Source: Neorhizobium sp. SOG26 (GTDB taxonomy: Bacteria; Pseudomonadota; Alphaproteobacteria; Rhizobiales; Rhizobiaceae). From it: a DNA stretch of 64,000 nt. Below, piece by piece: positions 8,854 to 17,767 of the stretch; position 1 is the stretch's first letter; every line of letters starts with the position of its first letter. The notes beneath the pieces are model-generated. The model did no database searches. It had not been told where the DNA came from and worked only from the letters and a program-made list of their open reading frames with translations. The position numbers and the translations under genes are program-made. The stretch spans positions 1 to 64,000 of the forward strand of contig NZ_CP025512.1 of the NCBI RefSeq assembly GCF_003491345.1. Direction: 5' to 3'.

Positions 8854-10410
8854 TCAGAAGGCCGCCACCTTTGCCAGCGCCCGCTTTTCACGACGTCGCT
8901 GGACGGAGGAGGGGATGTTCATCGCCTCCCGGTATTTGGCAACGGTGCGGCGGGCGAGATCGACGCCGCCCTTCTTGAGGCTGATGACGATGTCGTCGTC
9001 GGAAAGCACTGCATCGGGCGTTTCCTGGGCAATCAGCTGCCGGATCCGGTGGCGAACGGCCTCGGCGGAATGGTTGTCGCCGCCTTCCTCCGCCGAGCCG
9101 ATTGACACCGTGAAGAAGTACTTGAGCTCGAACAGCCCGCGCGGCGTCAGCATGTACTTGTTTGAGGTGACGCGGCTCACGGTCGATTCATGCATCTTGA
9201 TGGCTTCCGCCACCGTCTTCAGGTTCAGCGGCCGCAGATGGTCAACGCCATGCACAAGGAAAGCGTCCTGCTGGCGGACGATCTCGGTCGCCACCTTCAT
9301 GATGGTCTTTGCGCGCTGGTCGAGGCTGCGGGTGAGCCAACTGGCGTTCTGCATGCACTCCGACAGGAAGGTGTGGTCTTCACTGTTCTTGCGGCAGGTC
9401 CTTGAGACTGTCTGGTAATAGCTCTGGTTGACCAGGACTCGCGGCAGTGTGTCGGGGTTGAGGTCGACGATCCAGCTCCCATCGGCCGCCGGGCGGACCA
9501 CGATATCGGGTGCAATGGTTTCGGAAACGCCGCTTTCAAAGCCGGCACCCGGCTTCGGGTTCAGCTTGCGGATCTCCGACAGCATGTCGAGAAGGTCTTC
9601 GTCATCGACGCCGCAGATTTTTCTGAGCGAGGCAAAGTCGCGTTTGGCGAGCAGTTCGAGGTTGCGGACGAGCGCATCCATGGCCGGATCGAGCCGGTCG
9701 CGCTGCCGAAGCTGGATGGCAAGGCATTCGCTTAAAGTCCGGGCGAAGACGCCGGGTGGGTCAAGCGTTTGCAAGGAGGCAAGAATGGCTTCCACCTCGG
9801 CCATGCTCTTGCCAAGACGGCTGGCGACCTCATCGAGGTCTCCCTGCAGGTAACCAGCTTCATCCAACTGATCGACCAGCACCTGGGCGACCAGCCGGTC
9901 GGCGGCTTGTGTCAGCAGGAATGGCACCTGCTGGTTCAGGTGATCGCGCAGTGTCGTCTGGCCTGCCACGAAGTCTTCAAGATCGTAATCGTCGCCCGCT
10001 TCGCCGCCGCCTGGCATGGACTTCCACTGCCCGAGCAGTTCCGGTGCATCCGCGCGTGGTGCCGGTCCGTCATCCGGAAAGACGTTCTCGTATCCGGTAT
10101 CCAGGCCTTCGCCGAGCCGTTCGGCCGTGGCGGAGCTGCCGTTCCAGTCATCGCGGGATGTTTCGGGAGTATCGGCCGCGTCAGCGCTATGCACGCCGGC
10201 GTAGTCGGCCTCTCTCTCGGCGCCTGTTTCCGCGCCGCCATCGGCCTCGCCTGATGCCAATTCGAGCAGCGGGTTCTTTTCGACTTCCTGCGCGATGAAC
10301 TGGTTGAGTTCGAGATGGGTCATCTGCAGAAGCTGGATCGACTGCATCAGCTGGGGCGTCATCACCAGCGACTGCGTCTGCTTCAGGAAAAGACTGGCGG
10401 ATAAAGCCAT
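8854..10410 (-). CDS. rpoN: RNA polymerase sigma-54 factor RpoN
   Basis: Sigma-54 directs polymerase to -24/-12 promoters activated by NtrC-type ATPases, controlling nitrogen assimilation, C4-dicarboxylate transport and, in symbionts, nitrogen fixation. The 518-residue protein has the Gln/Leu-rich activator-interacting region I (residues about 5-50), an acidic region II (about 60-125), the core-binding domain, the helix-turn-helix region and the RpoN box ARRTVAKYRE (486-495). It is followed by hpf and ptsN and preceded by lptB. An opposing sigma-54 promoter covers its own promoter. Confidence 0.98.
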   Translation of the reverse strand: MALSASLFLKQTQSLVMTPQLMQSIQLLQMTHLELNQFIAQEVEKNPLLELASGEADGGAETGAEREADYAGVHSADAADTPETSRDDWNGSSATAERLGEGLDTGYENVFPDDGPAPRADAPELLGQWKSMPGGGEAGDDYDLEDFVAGQTTLRDHLNQQVPFLLTQAADRLVAQVLVDQLDEAGYLQGDLDEVASRLGKSMAEVEAILASLQTLDPPGVFARTLSECLAIQLRQRDRLDPAMDALVRNLELLAKRDFASLRKICGVDDEDLLDMLSEIRKLNPKPGAGFESGVSETIAPDIVVRPAADGSWIVDLNPDTLPRVLVNQSYYQTVSRTCRKNSEDHTFLSECMQNASWLTRSLDQRAKTIMKVATEIVRQQDAFLVHGVDHLRPLNLKTVAEAIKMHESTVSRVTSNKYMLTPRGLFELKYFFTVSIGSAEEGGDNHSAEAVRHRIRQLIAQETPDAVLSDDDIVISLKKGGVDLARRTVAKYREAMNIPSSVQRRREKRALAKVAAF

Positions 10411-10497
10411 ATCGAACGCGAAACCTTCAAAACCCCCGTCATCTCAAAGCGAGATGATCCCGACGTCAGGACCAGCCCCTGAGGCCCCAACTCCACT

Positions 10498-10512
10498 TGG
10501 CACGAGAATTGC
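10498..10512 (+). promoter_or_regulatory. Sigma-54 -24/-12 promoter pointing away from rpoN
   Basis: TGGCACG at the -24 position and TTGC at -12, with GG at 10499-10500 and GC at 10511-10512 separated by exactly 10 bp, a near-perfect sigma-54 consensus. It faces the 3' part of lptB in antisense, with a start expected near 10524. It overlaps the predicted -10 of rpoN on the other strand. Confidence 0.75.
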
Positions 10513-10533
10513 CTTTTTGAAGGATTTGGTCAA
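10505..10533 (-). promoter_or_regulatory. Predicted housekeeping promoter of rpoN
   Basis: On the minus strand, TTGACC (10533-10528), a 17-bp spacer and AATTCT (10510-10505) lie about 95 bp before the rpoN ATG. The weak -10 falls inside the opposing sigma-54 element. Confidence 0.45.
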
Positions 10534-10571
10534 GCGCAACGCGGGCAAAAGCTAAACTTCTTGCGCCCTCG

Positions 10572-11378
10572 TCAGAGGCTGAATTTGTCGCCCAGGTAGA
10601 GCCGGCGCACGTCCGGATTGTTGACGATATCGTTCGCCCGGCCATGGGTGAGCACTTCGCCCGCATGGATAATGTAGGCCCGGTCGATGAGGCCAAGGGT
10701 TTCACGCACGTTGTGGTCGGTGATCAGCACACCGATGCCGCGCGCCGTCAGGTGACGGACGAGGTTCTGAATGTCGGAAACCGAGATCGGGTCGACGCCG
10801 GCAAAGGGCTCGTCGAGCAGCATGAAGGCGGGATCGGTCGCCAAGGCGCGGGCGATTTCGAGGCGGCGTCTTTCCCCGCCGGAGAGGGCAACGGCCGCCG
10901 ACTTGCGCAGCTGGCTGATGTGGAACTCTTCCAGCAGTTCATCCAGCTTGCGCTCGCGCTTGTCCTTGTCCGGCTCGTGCACTTCAAGGACCGCGCGAAT
11001 ATTGTCTTCGACTGTCAGGCCGCGAAAGATCGAGGCTTCCTGGGGCAGGTAACCCACGCCAAGGCGGGCGCGCCGATACATCGGCATCCGCGTCACTTCG
11101 TTGCCGTTGATCGCAATCATGCCTTCGTCAACCGGAACAAGCCCGGTGATCATGTAGAAACAGGTGGTCTTGCCCGCACCGTTCGGTCCCAGAAGGCCGA
11201 CAGCCTCGCCGCGACGCACGACGAGCGACACGCCGTTGACGACGCGCCGTGTGTCGTAGGTCTTGGAAAGCCCGTGCGCCACGAGCGTCCCTTCGTAGCG
11301 CGCTTTGTCGCGTGCCACGAAAGGCTCGGGAGCGGCCGGCTTCCTGGCCGACAGACTGGTAAGGAACGGTATTTTCAC
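10572..11378 (-). CDS. lptB: LPS export ABC transporter ATPase LptB
   Basis: LptB is the cytoplasmic ATPase of LptB2FG, which extracts lipopolysaccharide from the inner membrane and pushes it along the LptC-LptA bridge. The 268-residue protein has Walker A GPNGAGKT (64-71), the Q-loop YLPQEAS, the signature LSGGERRRLEIARAL, Walker B FMLLDEPFAGVDP and the H-loop ITDHNV. About 30 extra residues precede the ABC domain. It lies 12 bp downstream of lptA. LptF/G are not in this window, as expected in rhizobia. Confidence 0.97.
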   Translation of the reverse strand: MKIPFLTSLSARKPAAPEPFVARDKARYEGTLVAHGLSKTYDTRRVVNGVSLVVRRGEAVGLLGPNGAGKTTCFYMITGLVPVDEGMIAINGNEVTRMPMYRRARLGVGYLPQEASIFRGLTVEDNIRAVLEVHEPDKDKRERKLDELLEEFHISQLRKSAAVALSGGERRRLEIARALATDPAFMLLDEPFAGVDPISVSDIQNLVRHLTARGIGVLITDHNVRETLGLIDRAYIIHAGEVLTHGRANDIVNNPDVRRLYLGDKFSL

Positions 11379-11390
11379 GTTGCTGGTCTG

Positions 11391-11963
11391 TTACTGCTTC
11401 GGGCGCGACTTCGGGTCGAGCATGATCTCGACGCGCCCGCCACCGCATGGATCGAGCTTTGCCTGGCCGGTCGCCATCTGCACCGTCAGCTTGCAGCCCT
11501 TGAAGACATTCGGCCCTTCCGACAGCACGACCTGCTTGCCGGACAGGATGAAGGTCTGCGAGGCCATGTCGAACTCGCCCTTGTCCGCGGTTGCCTGCTG
11601 CGTGCCCGACGTCAGGAAGACGGTGTCGTCGAGGAAGATCTTGTCAATATTGGCATTGCCGGAGGTCACCGAGCCGCCACCTTCGCCGGTATAGAGCACG
11701 GTCATCTTGCCGGCCTTCATCGTGGTGCTGCCCTGCACCACCTGGACGTTGCCGGTGAAGAAGGCCTTCTTCTCCTGCTCGCGGATTTCCAACTGGTCGC
11801 TGCCGATCTGGATCGGCTGGTCGCCGGAAAGCTTCAGGCCTTCCATCTGCGTGGTCGACTGGGCGTGAGCCATCGAGGGGGCGGTCACAATGCCAAGGCA
11901 GGAAACCATGCCTGCCGCGATCAGAACTGCTGTATTCCGGGAAAGAAAGCGGCGATGGGTCAT
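11391..11963 (-). CDS. lptA: LPS transport periplasmic protein LptA (OstA family)
   Basis: LptA forms the beta-jellyroll bridge carrying lipopolysaccharide across the periplasm. The 190-residue precursor has a signal peptide with a hydrophobic core at about residues 11-30 and a likely cleavage after AHA. The OstA fold follows, including PIQIGSDQLEIREQEKKAFFTGNV and the strand-rich VVQGSTTMKAGKMTVLYTG. It is ten bases downstream of lptC and 12 bp ahead of lptB, one operon. Confidence 0.95.
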   Translation of the reverse strand: MTHRRFLSRNTAVLIAAGMVSCLGIVTAPSMAHAQSTTQMEGLKLSGDQPIQIGSDQLEIREQEKKAFFTGNVQVVQGSTTMKAGKMTVLYTGEGGGSVTSGNANIDKIFLDDTVFLTSGTQQATADKGEFDMASQTFILSGKQVVLSEGPNVFKGCKLTVQMATGQAKLDPCGGGRVEIMLDPKSRPKQ

Positions 11964-11973
11964 GGGCCGGGCT

Positions 11974-12642
11974 CTAGTTGCCTTGGTTGCGAATGGTGGC
12001 AGGGTCGAGATGAAGGCGAACCTGTCCTTTGAATGTGATGATGCGCCCCTTATCCGTTATCTTTAAGGAGTCTGCAACAATGGAACCTTCCTTCATCGAT
12101 ATATCGACGTGGTCCGGGGTTTCCATGACGCCGCCGTCGATATCGAGGTGCGCAGATTGAAAACGGGCGGTGATGCCGTTCGACAGATTGACGTTGAAGG
12201 GATGCGTAAGGTTGAGGTTGTCGGTGCCGCGATCGAAGTCGGCGGCCATGGCGGTCACGCGGGCAATGACGTCGTCATTGACGGGCACCGCAGCCTTCAC
12301 GTCTTCCAGCGTGATCATGTTCGGGTTTTCGATGTCCTGCAACGCGCGCGTCGCGGTCATCGAATAGCTGATGCCATCACTGTTGCGGCCGGAGATGGCC
12401 GGGCGCTCCATGACGATCTTGCCGTTCTCGATGCGGGCGTTCTCGATCGACAGGTTTTCAGGCAGGTAGGCGCGGATGATCGACACGCCGATGAACGCCG
12501 CAGAAATCACCGCGGCCACGATGGGCAGCAGGATCTTCAGTTTGCGCACCAGTGCCGAATGGGCAAGCGCTGCCTGATAGGCATCCGCATCGGGTCCGAT
12601 CGCCATAGCGAAACCAGCAGTTTTTCGGATCTGTTGCAGCAT
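11974..12642 (-). CDS. lptC: LPS export ABC transporter periplasmic protein LptC
   Basis: LptC is a bitopic inner-membrane protein that hands lipopolysaccharide from LptB2FG to LptA. One transmembrane helix (LKILLPIVAAVISAAFIGVS) sits near the N-terminus and is followed by a periplasmic OstA-like domain. I chose the ATG at 12642 (222 residues, MLQQIRK), which has an AGAGGA motif about 12 bp upstream. The frame extends to 12741, but the extra 33 residues look non-conserved and lack a ribosome-binding site. It is first gene of lptC-lptA-lptB and divergent from sppA. Confidence 0.88.
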   Translation of the reverse strand: MLQQIRKTAGFAMAIGPDADAYQAALAHSALVRKLKILLPIVAAVISAAFIGVSIIRAYLPENLSIENARIENGKIVMERPAISGRNSDGISYSMTATRALQDIENPNMITLEDVKAAVPVNDDVIARVTAMAADFDRGTDNLNLTHPFNVNLSNGITARFQSAHLDIDGGVMETPDHVDISMKEGSIVADSLKITDKGRIITFKGQVRLHLDPATIRNQGN

Positions 12643-12837
12643 GAAGGCTGGGCGTCCTCTTGCCCGGCAGCCGGGCATCATCAAGCAAACCCGGCTCTCC
12701 AGGTCGGCGTTGTCCGTCATATGGTTTATATCCATCAACAAACAATAACGAACAACATAAAAACGTGATGAACGTGCCTGTAAAACCGGCTAGAGACCCT
12801 ATCTAGCAACCGACACAAGCTTCTGAAGGGCCCTTGC

Positions 12838-13794
12838 ATGGATCAATTGGCAATCGCAGATCGGCGCAGCCTGCGCCGGAAGCTGAGCTTCTGGCGGGTG
12901 GTCGCGCTGATCTTCCTCGTGGGGATCGGCTTCGCGCTTTACCGGGTCGCCGGAGGTGGCGGCGCAGGCTCTGCCGTGCCGCATGTGGCGCGCATCGAAA
13001 TCACCGGCATGATTACCGACAACAAGGAACTGCTCGAGCGGCTTGAACGCATCAAGGAAAGCAGCCAGGCGAAGGCGCTGATCGTGTCGATCTCGTCGCC
13101 GGGCGGCACGACCTATGGCGGCGAGCGCATCTTCAAGGCGATCCGCGACGTGGCGGAAAAGAAGCCCGTCGTTTCCGACATCCGCACGCTGGCAGCATCC
13201 GCAGGCTATATGGTCGCGACCGCTGGAGACCAGATCGTTGCCGGCGAAAGCTCGATCACCGGCTCCATCGGCGTCATCTTCCAGTATCCGCAGGTTGATG
13301 AGGTGATGAAGAAGATCGGTGTCTCGCTTGAGGAGATCAAATCGGCACCGCTGAAGGCCGAGCCATCACCCTTCCATCCGGCAAGCGAGGAAGCCAAGTC
13401 GATGATCCGCAACATGGTCATGGACAGCTATGCCTGGTTCGTCGATCTCGTTGCCGAACGCCGCAACATGCCGCGCGACGAGGTGTTGAAGCTCGCGGAC
13501 GGCTCGATCTTTACCGGACGCCAGGCCCTTGGCGTCAAGCTTGTCGACCAGCTGGGCGACGACGACGATATTCGCGCCTATCTTGAGTCGCGCGGGGTCT
13601 CAAAGGATCTTCCCGTGGTGGACTGGAAGGACAAGGGTTCGTCCTCGCCCTTCTGGTTCGCAAGCGCCATGGCGACGCTGCTGAAGCTCACCGGCATGGA
13701 CCAGCTTATCGCCCCGGATGTGCTGCGCAGCTTCGGCGCCGAGAAGTTGTTCCTTGACGGTCTTGTCTCGGTTTGGCAGGTTAGCCGCGGCTGA
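12838..13794 (+). CDS. sppA: Signal peptide peptidase SppA (S49 serine protease)
   Basis: This short, single-domain S49 peptidase (318 residues) degrades cleaved signal peptides in the membrane. One N-terminal transmembrane anchor is at about residues 20-37. The S49 core has [13 protein letters not shown] and [14 protein letters not shown] containing the catalytic serine, and [13 protein letters not shown]. The lysine of the Ser-Lys dyad is not pinpointed. It is followed 26 bp later by ihfB, a common alphaproteobacterial order. Confidence 0.95.
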   Translation: MDQLAIADRRSLRRKLSFWRVVALIFLVGIGFALYRVAGGGGAGSAVPHVARIEITGMITDNKELLERLERIKESSQAKALIVSISSPGGTTYGGERIFKAIRDVAEKKPVVSDIRTLAASAGYMVATAGDQIVAGESSITGSIGVIFQYPQVDEVMKKIGVSLEEIKSAPLKAEPSPFHPASEEAKSMIRNMVMDSYAWFVDLVAERRNMPRDEVLKLADGSIFTGRQALGVKLVDQLGDDDDIRAYLESRGVSKDLPVVDWKDKGSSSPFWFASAMATLLKLTGMDQLIAPDVLRSFGAEKLFLDGLVSVWQVSRG

Positions 13795-13820
13795 ATATCC
13801 AGTTTTTTCAGGGGGCAACC

Positions 13821-14120
13821 GTGATCAAATCAGAATTGGTGCAGATCGTCGCCGCTCGCAATCCGCACCTCTACCACCGCGACGTCGAGAACATCGTCAA
13901 CGCGGTTCTCGACGAGATCACCGATGCCCTTGCAGCTGGAAACCGCGTCGAGCTGCGAGGTTTCGGTGCCTTTTCGGTAAAGAACCGGCCCTCACGTTCG
14001 GGCCGCAATCCGCGCACCGGCGAAAGCGTCTTTGTTGAAGAAAAGTGGGTGCCATTCTTCAAGACGGGCAAGGAGCTGCGCGAGCGGCTGAACCCGGGTC
14101 TGGCCGACGAGGACGATTGA
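13821..14120 (+). CDS. ihfB: Integration host factor beta subunit
   Basis: IHF is a heterodimeric DNA-bending protein that helps sigma-54 activators, replication and recombination. The 99-residue product has the HU/IHF fold with [22 protein letters not shown], the beta-arm with the intercalating proline, and the helical N-terminus [25 protein letters not shown] typical of the beta subunit. Translation starts at GTG with GGGGG 6 bp upstream. It is presumably co-transcribed with sppA. Confidence 0.96.
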   Translation: MIKSELVQIVAARNPHLYHRDVENIVNAVLDEITDALAAGNRVELRGFGAFSVKNRPSRSGRNPRTGESVFVEEKWVPFFKTGKELRERLNPGLADEDD

Positions 14121-14171
14121 TTCCTTCCGGCGCTGCATACCGATGATGATGCCGAACACGCAGCCTGAAGG

Positions 14172-14200
14172 CTTGAAACCAATCGGGCCGCACCTATCCT
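14172..14200 (+). promoter_or_regulatory. Predicted promoter of lapA, possibly RpoH-type
   Basis: CTTGAA (14172-14177), 15 bp, CCTATCCT (14193-14200), matching the alphaproteobacterial heat-shock pattern. The same bases can be read as sigma-70 TTGAAA, 16 bp, TATCCT, so the class is ambiguous. Confidence 0.4.
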
Positions 14201-14252
14201 GCAACAGATGCCAGGACGGCTGTGCTTTGACGATGCGTTGCAGGAGAATGCC

Positions 14253-14588
14253 ATGAACAAGTTCAAGAGGATTGTCAGCCTAGTGGTTTTCGTGCCGCTC
14301 GGCATCGTTCTGGTGGTACTTGCCGTCGCAAACCGTCAGCCGGTGACGCTGGCACTCAATCCTTTCCGTCCGGAAGACAGTGTGCTGTCGGTAACGGCAC
14401 CGTTCTTCCTGTTCCTCTTCCTTGCGGTCCTGCTTGGCCTGTTGATCGGCTGGTGCGTGACCTGGGTTGGCCAAGGCAAGCATCGCCGCCAGGCGCGCGT
14501 CGAGGCGCGCGAAGCGGTGAAGTGGCAGAACGAGCACAAGACTGTGGTGTCCGGCGCCGCGACACCGTCAGGGCTGCCGGCGAAGTAG
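14253..14588 (+). CDS. lapA: LapA-domain (DUF1049) inner-membrane protein
   Basis: This small 111-residue protein has two transmembrane helices (about residues 7-27 and 48-70) and a charged cytoplasmic tail. It matches the LapA/YciS family, which in Escherichia coli works with LapB to control LpxC and LPS synthesis. AGGAGA precedes the ATG at 14253, so an opening 45 bp further upstream is not the start. No lapB is next to it. The link to LPS is inferred from the family, not shown here. Confidence 0.8.
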   Translation: MNKFKRIVSLVVFVPLGIVLVVLAVANRQPVTLALNPFRPEDSVLSVTAPFFLFLFLAVLLGLLIGWCVTWVGQGKHRRQARVEAREAVKWQNEHKTVVSGAATPSGLPAK

Positions 14589-14592
14589 CCAC

Positions 14593-15048
14593 TCAGGCGG
14601 CGCCGTATTTCGCTACGACTGCGGCGTTGAAATCCGAAAAGAACTGCTTGGCGAGCTTCTGCGAAGAGGAATCGATCAGCCGCGAGCCAAGCTGCGCAAG
14701 CTTGCCGCCTACCTGCGCCTTGGCGTTGTAACGAAGCAGGGTTTCAGCCCCATCCTCGACCAGATTGACCTGCGCCGAGCCCTTGGCAAAACCTGCTATC
14801 CCACCCTTGCCTTCCCCCGAGATCGTGTAGCTTTCAGGGGGATCGACGTCCGACAGCGTCACGTCACCGGTGAAATTGGCAGATACCGGACCGATCTTCA
14901 GCTTCACCGCCGCCGTCAGTTCCGTCGGCGACTTCATCTCCAGGCTCTGGCAGCCCGGAATACACTGGCGAAGGACCTCCGGATCGTTCAACGCCGCCCA
15001 AACCACGTCTCTCGGTGCGGCGATCCGCTCTTCCCCGTCCATGTCCAT
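14593..15048 (-). CDS. CoxG-like SRPBCC family protein (CO dehydrogenase subunit G family)
   Basis: This 151-residue protein has the START/SRPBCC helix-grip fold of the CoxG family: GEERIAAPRDVVWAALNDPEVLRQCIPGCQSLE at the start and a glycine-rich AQVGGKLAQLGSRLIDSSS near the end. CoxG anchors or assembles CO dehydrogenase in carboxydotrophs, but no coxLMS genes are nearby, so the role here is open. The ATG at 15048 has GGAGGAG 6 bp upstream. The frame stays open far upstream but is then antisense to the methyltransferase gene. Convergent with lapA (4 bp). Confidence 0.85.
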   Translation of the reverse strand: MDMDGEERIAAPRDVVWAALNDPEVLRQCIPGCQSLEMKSPTELTAAVKLKIGPVSANFTGDVTLSDVDPPESYTISGEGKGGIAGFAKGSAQVNLVEDGAETLLRYNAKAQVGGKLAQLGSRLIDSSSQKLAKQFFSDFNAAVVAKYGAA

Positions 15049-15207
15049 GTGATGCTCCTCCATCCGAACGACTGGGATCATATTGCAAGCAGGACGTTCT
15101 TTGCCAAGGGGCGCAAGAAAACGGAGCCGTGCCGGGCAGGGCGGCTTTGAGAATGCGGCCGCAAGTGTTATCTGCTGGCGCAAACGACAATCGAGCGGAT
15201 ACAGGCA

Positions 15208-16356
15208 TTGAAGAACAAGGAAAGGCGACCGGGGAAAAAGGGTGAGCCCGCAGCGGCGCAGCGCACGCAGCGTGGCCCGGCCAAGGCTGCAAAAGCCGTT
15301 TCGCCCAAGTCTGCGCCGCGCGCCTACAGCCAAGGCGGCAAGCCGGGTCCTAAATCCGACAGCAAGCCGGCTGCAGACAAGGCGCCGCGCCCTGCCGCCG
15401 TGCCGGCGGCAGAAACCCGACCGCTTCTTACCCGCACCGGTGATCGTCCGCCGGAACGTGTCCCGGTGATCCTGGAATCGGCAGGCGCCGGTGATTTCCA
15501 CCTCATCGACAGCGGCAACGCGTTGAAGCTCGAGCAATACGGCCCTTACCGGATCGTCCGTCCGGAAGCCCAGGCGCTGTGGCGACCGGCCATGCCGGCG
15601 CATGTCTGGGAAAACGCGGATGCCGTCTTCACGGGTGACACCGACGAGGATGGCATGGGCCGCTGGCGGTTTCCCAAGCAGGCGCTCGGCGAGACCTGGC
15701 CGCTCTCCCTGCTCGACGTCGATTTTCTTGGCCGCTTTACCGCCTTTCGCCATGTCGGCGTTTTCCCTGAGCAGATCGTCCATTGGGAATGGATGAAGAA
15801 GCAGGTTGAAGATGCCAAGCGGCCGCTGAAGGTGCTGAACCTGTTTGGTTACACCGGTGTCGCCTCGCTGGTTGCTGCCGCGGCCGGTGCCGAGGTCACC
15901 CATGTGGATGCATCCAAGAAGGCGATCGGCTGGGCCCGCGAGAACCAGTCGCTTGCACGTCTGGACAAGGCGCCGATCCGCTGGATCTGCGAGGATGCAA
16001 TGAAGTTCATCCTGCGCGAGGAGCGTCGTGGCAACACGTATGACATCATCCTGACTGACCCACCGAAGTTCGGCCGCGGTCCGAATGGTGAGGTCTGGCA
16101 TCTCTTCGACCACCTGCCGCTGATGCTCGACATTTGCCGCGAGCTTCTGTCGGACAAGGCGGTGGGCCTTGTGCTGACGGCTTATTCGATCCGGGCCAGC
16201 TTCTATTCGATCCATGAGTTGATGCGCGAGACCATGCGCGGCGCCGGCGGCGTCGTCGAGTCCGGCGAGCTCGTCATCCGCGAGGCAGGCCTTGAGGGCA
16301 AGGACCATGGCCGCGCGCTTTCCACATCCCTTTTCAGTCGTTGGGTGCCGGCATGA
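15208..16356 (+). CDS. Class I SAM-dependent rRNA methyltransferase (RlmI/RlmK-like)
   Basis: This 382-residue protein has a Lys/Ala/Pro-rich disordered N-terminus (about 1-75) followed by a Rossmann methyltransferase. SAM motif I is VLNLFGYTGVASLVAAAAGAEV, with the acidic VDASKKAI afterwards. The catalytic-type ILTDPPKFGRG contains the DPP(K/S)F element seen in 23S rRNA m5C/m2G enzymes, so a ribosomal RNA substrate is likely but the position is unknown. The apparent start is a TTG without a strong ribosome-binding site. Its stop overlaps the next gene as ATGA. Confidence 0.85.
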   Translation: MKNKERRPGKKGEPAAAQRTQRGPAKAAKAVSPKSAPRAYSQGGKPGPKSDSKPAADKAPRPAAVPAAETRPLLTRTGDRPPERVPVILESAGAGDFHLIDSGNALKLEQYGPYRIVRPEAQALWRPAMPAHVWENADAVFTGDTDEDGMGRWRFPKQALGETWPLSLLDVDFLGRFTAFRHVGVFPEQIVHWEWMKKQVEDAKRPLKVLNLFGYTGVASLVAAAAGAEVTHVDASKKAIGWARENQSLARLDKAPIRWICEDAMKFILREERRGNTYDIILTDPPKFGRGPNGEVWHLFDHLPLMLDICRELLSDKAVGLVLTAYSIRASFYSIHELMRETMRGAGGVVESGELVIREAGLEGKDHGRALSTSLFSRWVPA

Positions 16357-17213
16357 CAGATCATTACCAGAAACCGGGCGCACGCCGGGTCGGGCAGGTG
16401 AAGGAAGTCACCTCCCTCGCAAACCCGATCATCAAGGACATCAAGGCGCTGACCAACAAGAAGGACCGCGAGGAAAGCGGTACCTTCATGGCCGAAGGCT
16501 TGAAGCTCGTCATCGACGCGCTGGAGCTTGGCTGGTCGATCCGCACCCTCGTTTACGCCAAGGCTGCCAAGGGCAAGCCGCTGGTCGAGCAGGTTGCCGC
16601 CAAGACCGTTGCACATGGCGGCCTGGTTCTGGAGGTGAGCGAAAAGGTTCTTTCCTCCGTCACCCGTCGCGACAATCCGCAGATGGTAGTTGGCATTTTC
16701 GAGCAGCGCTGGAAGCGGCTCGATGACCTCAAACCCAGCCAGAACGAAACTCTCGTTGCACTGGACCGGGTTCGCGATCCGGGCAATCTCGGCACGATCA
16801 TCCGCACTGCCGATGCGGCTGGGGCGTCGGCCGTCATCCTCGTGGGGGAGTCGACCGATCCCTTCTCGCTGGAAACGGTGCGCGCCACGATGGGCTCGGT
16901 CTTCGCCATGCCTGTCGTGAAATGCAGCGTTGACGAGTTCCTTGGCTGGCAGAAGCGGTCCGGCGCGCAGGTCGTTGCGACGCATCTTGCCGGTGCCGTC
17001 GACTACCGCACCGTGGACTACAAGAAAAAGCCGACCATCGTGCTGATGGGCAACGAGCAATCCGGCCTGCCGGATGTTCTTGCCAATGCGGCCGACCGCA
17101 CGGTTCGCATCCCCCAGCAGGGAAGGGCGGATTCGCTCAATCTTGCTGTCGCAACAGCGGTGATGCTGTTTGAGGCGCGGCGCCATCTCCTCAGCCTGGA
17201 TGAGACGAAATGA
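16353..17213 (+). CDS. TrmH/SpoU family RNA 2'-O-methyltransferase
   Basis: This SPOUT-class methyltransferase makes 2'-O-methyl nucleotides in rRNA or tRNA. Within its 286 residues there is an N-terminal substrate-binding domain ([20 protein letters not shown]) and the three SpoU motifs. These are [35 protein letters not shown] and [24 protein letters not shown], which build the trefoil knot. The ATG overlaps the preceding stop (ATGA), and its own stop overlaps lspA in the same way, so the three genes are translationally coupled. Confidence 0.92.
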   Translation: MTDHYQKPGARRVGQVKEVTSLANPIIKDIKALTNKKDREESGTFMAEGLKLVIDALELGWSIRTLVYAKAAKGKPLVEQVAAKTVAHGGLVLEVSEKVLSSVTRRDNPQMVVGIFEQRWKRLDDLKPSQNETLVALDRVRDPGNLGTIIRTADAAGASAVILVGESTDPFSLETVRATMGSVFAMPVVKCSVDEFLGWQKRSGAQVVATHLAGAVDYRTVDYKKKPTIVLMGNEQSGLPDVLANAADRTVRIPQQGRADSLNLAVATAVMLFEARRHLLSLDETK

Positions 17214-17713
17214 CAACACGCGCTGCCTTCCTGTCGCGCCCGCTGACGGCAGTGATCGTGATCGTCGTTGCGGTCCTTCTCGACCAGGCCATCAAGCTGG
17301 CGGTGGAGAATTATCTTCCCATGCACGAAGCGGTGCCGGTGATGCCCTTCCTAGCGCTTTACCGCACCTATAACCTCGGCGTTGCCTTCTCGCTCCTGTC
17401 TGGCATGGAGCGCGAGTTCATCGTCGGCATGCGGGTCATCATCATCGCCTTCGTGATCTGGCTCTGGCGGCGCACGCCGAACGATCGTGCTTTCGCACAT
17501 GGCGGCTTCATGCTGATTATCGCAGGCGCGATCGGCAATCTCATCGACGGTTTTGCCTACGGTCATGTGATCGACTACATCCTGTTCCATACAGCGACCT
17601 GGTCGTTTGCTGTCTTCAACCTCGCAGACAGCTTCATCACCGTCGGCGCGGGGCTTGTGATCCTCGACGAACTGGTCAGCCCGAAGGACAAGCAGAATCC
17701 CGCCGATCATTAG
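17210..17713 (+). CDS. lspA: Lipoprotein signal peptidase (signal peptidase II)
   Basis: LspA cleaves the signal peptide of diacylglyceryl-modified prolipoproteins before Lnt, also in this window, adds the third acyl chain. The 167-residue protein has four transmembrane helices and the family blocks [34 protein letters not shown] and [15 protein letters not shown], which hold the two catalytic aspartates. ATG overlaps the TGA of the upstream methyltransferase. Confidence 0.97.
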   Translation: MTTRAAFLSRPLTAVIVIVVAVLLDQAIKLAVENYLPMHEAVPVMPFLALYRTYNLGVAFSLLSGMEREFIVGMRVIIIAFVIWLWRRTPNDRAFAHGGFMLIIAGAIGNLIDGFAYGHVIDYILFHTATWSFAVFNLADSFITVGAGLVILDELVSPKDKQNPADH

Positions 17714-17767
17714 AATTTTATCGGATTGCTCCAAGGATCTGCAAAGAACCCGCGCTAGTCTGGGCGT

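Noticed and set aside
15049..16383. Upstream extension of the CoxG-like frame across the rRNA methyltransferase gene
   Set aside because: The conserved domain starts at 15048 with GGAGGAG before it; the extension is antisense to a clear methyltransferase.
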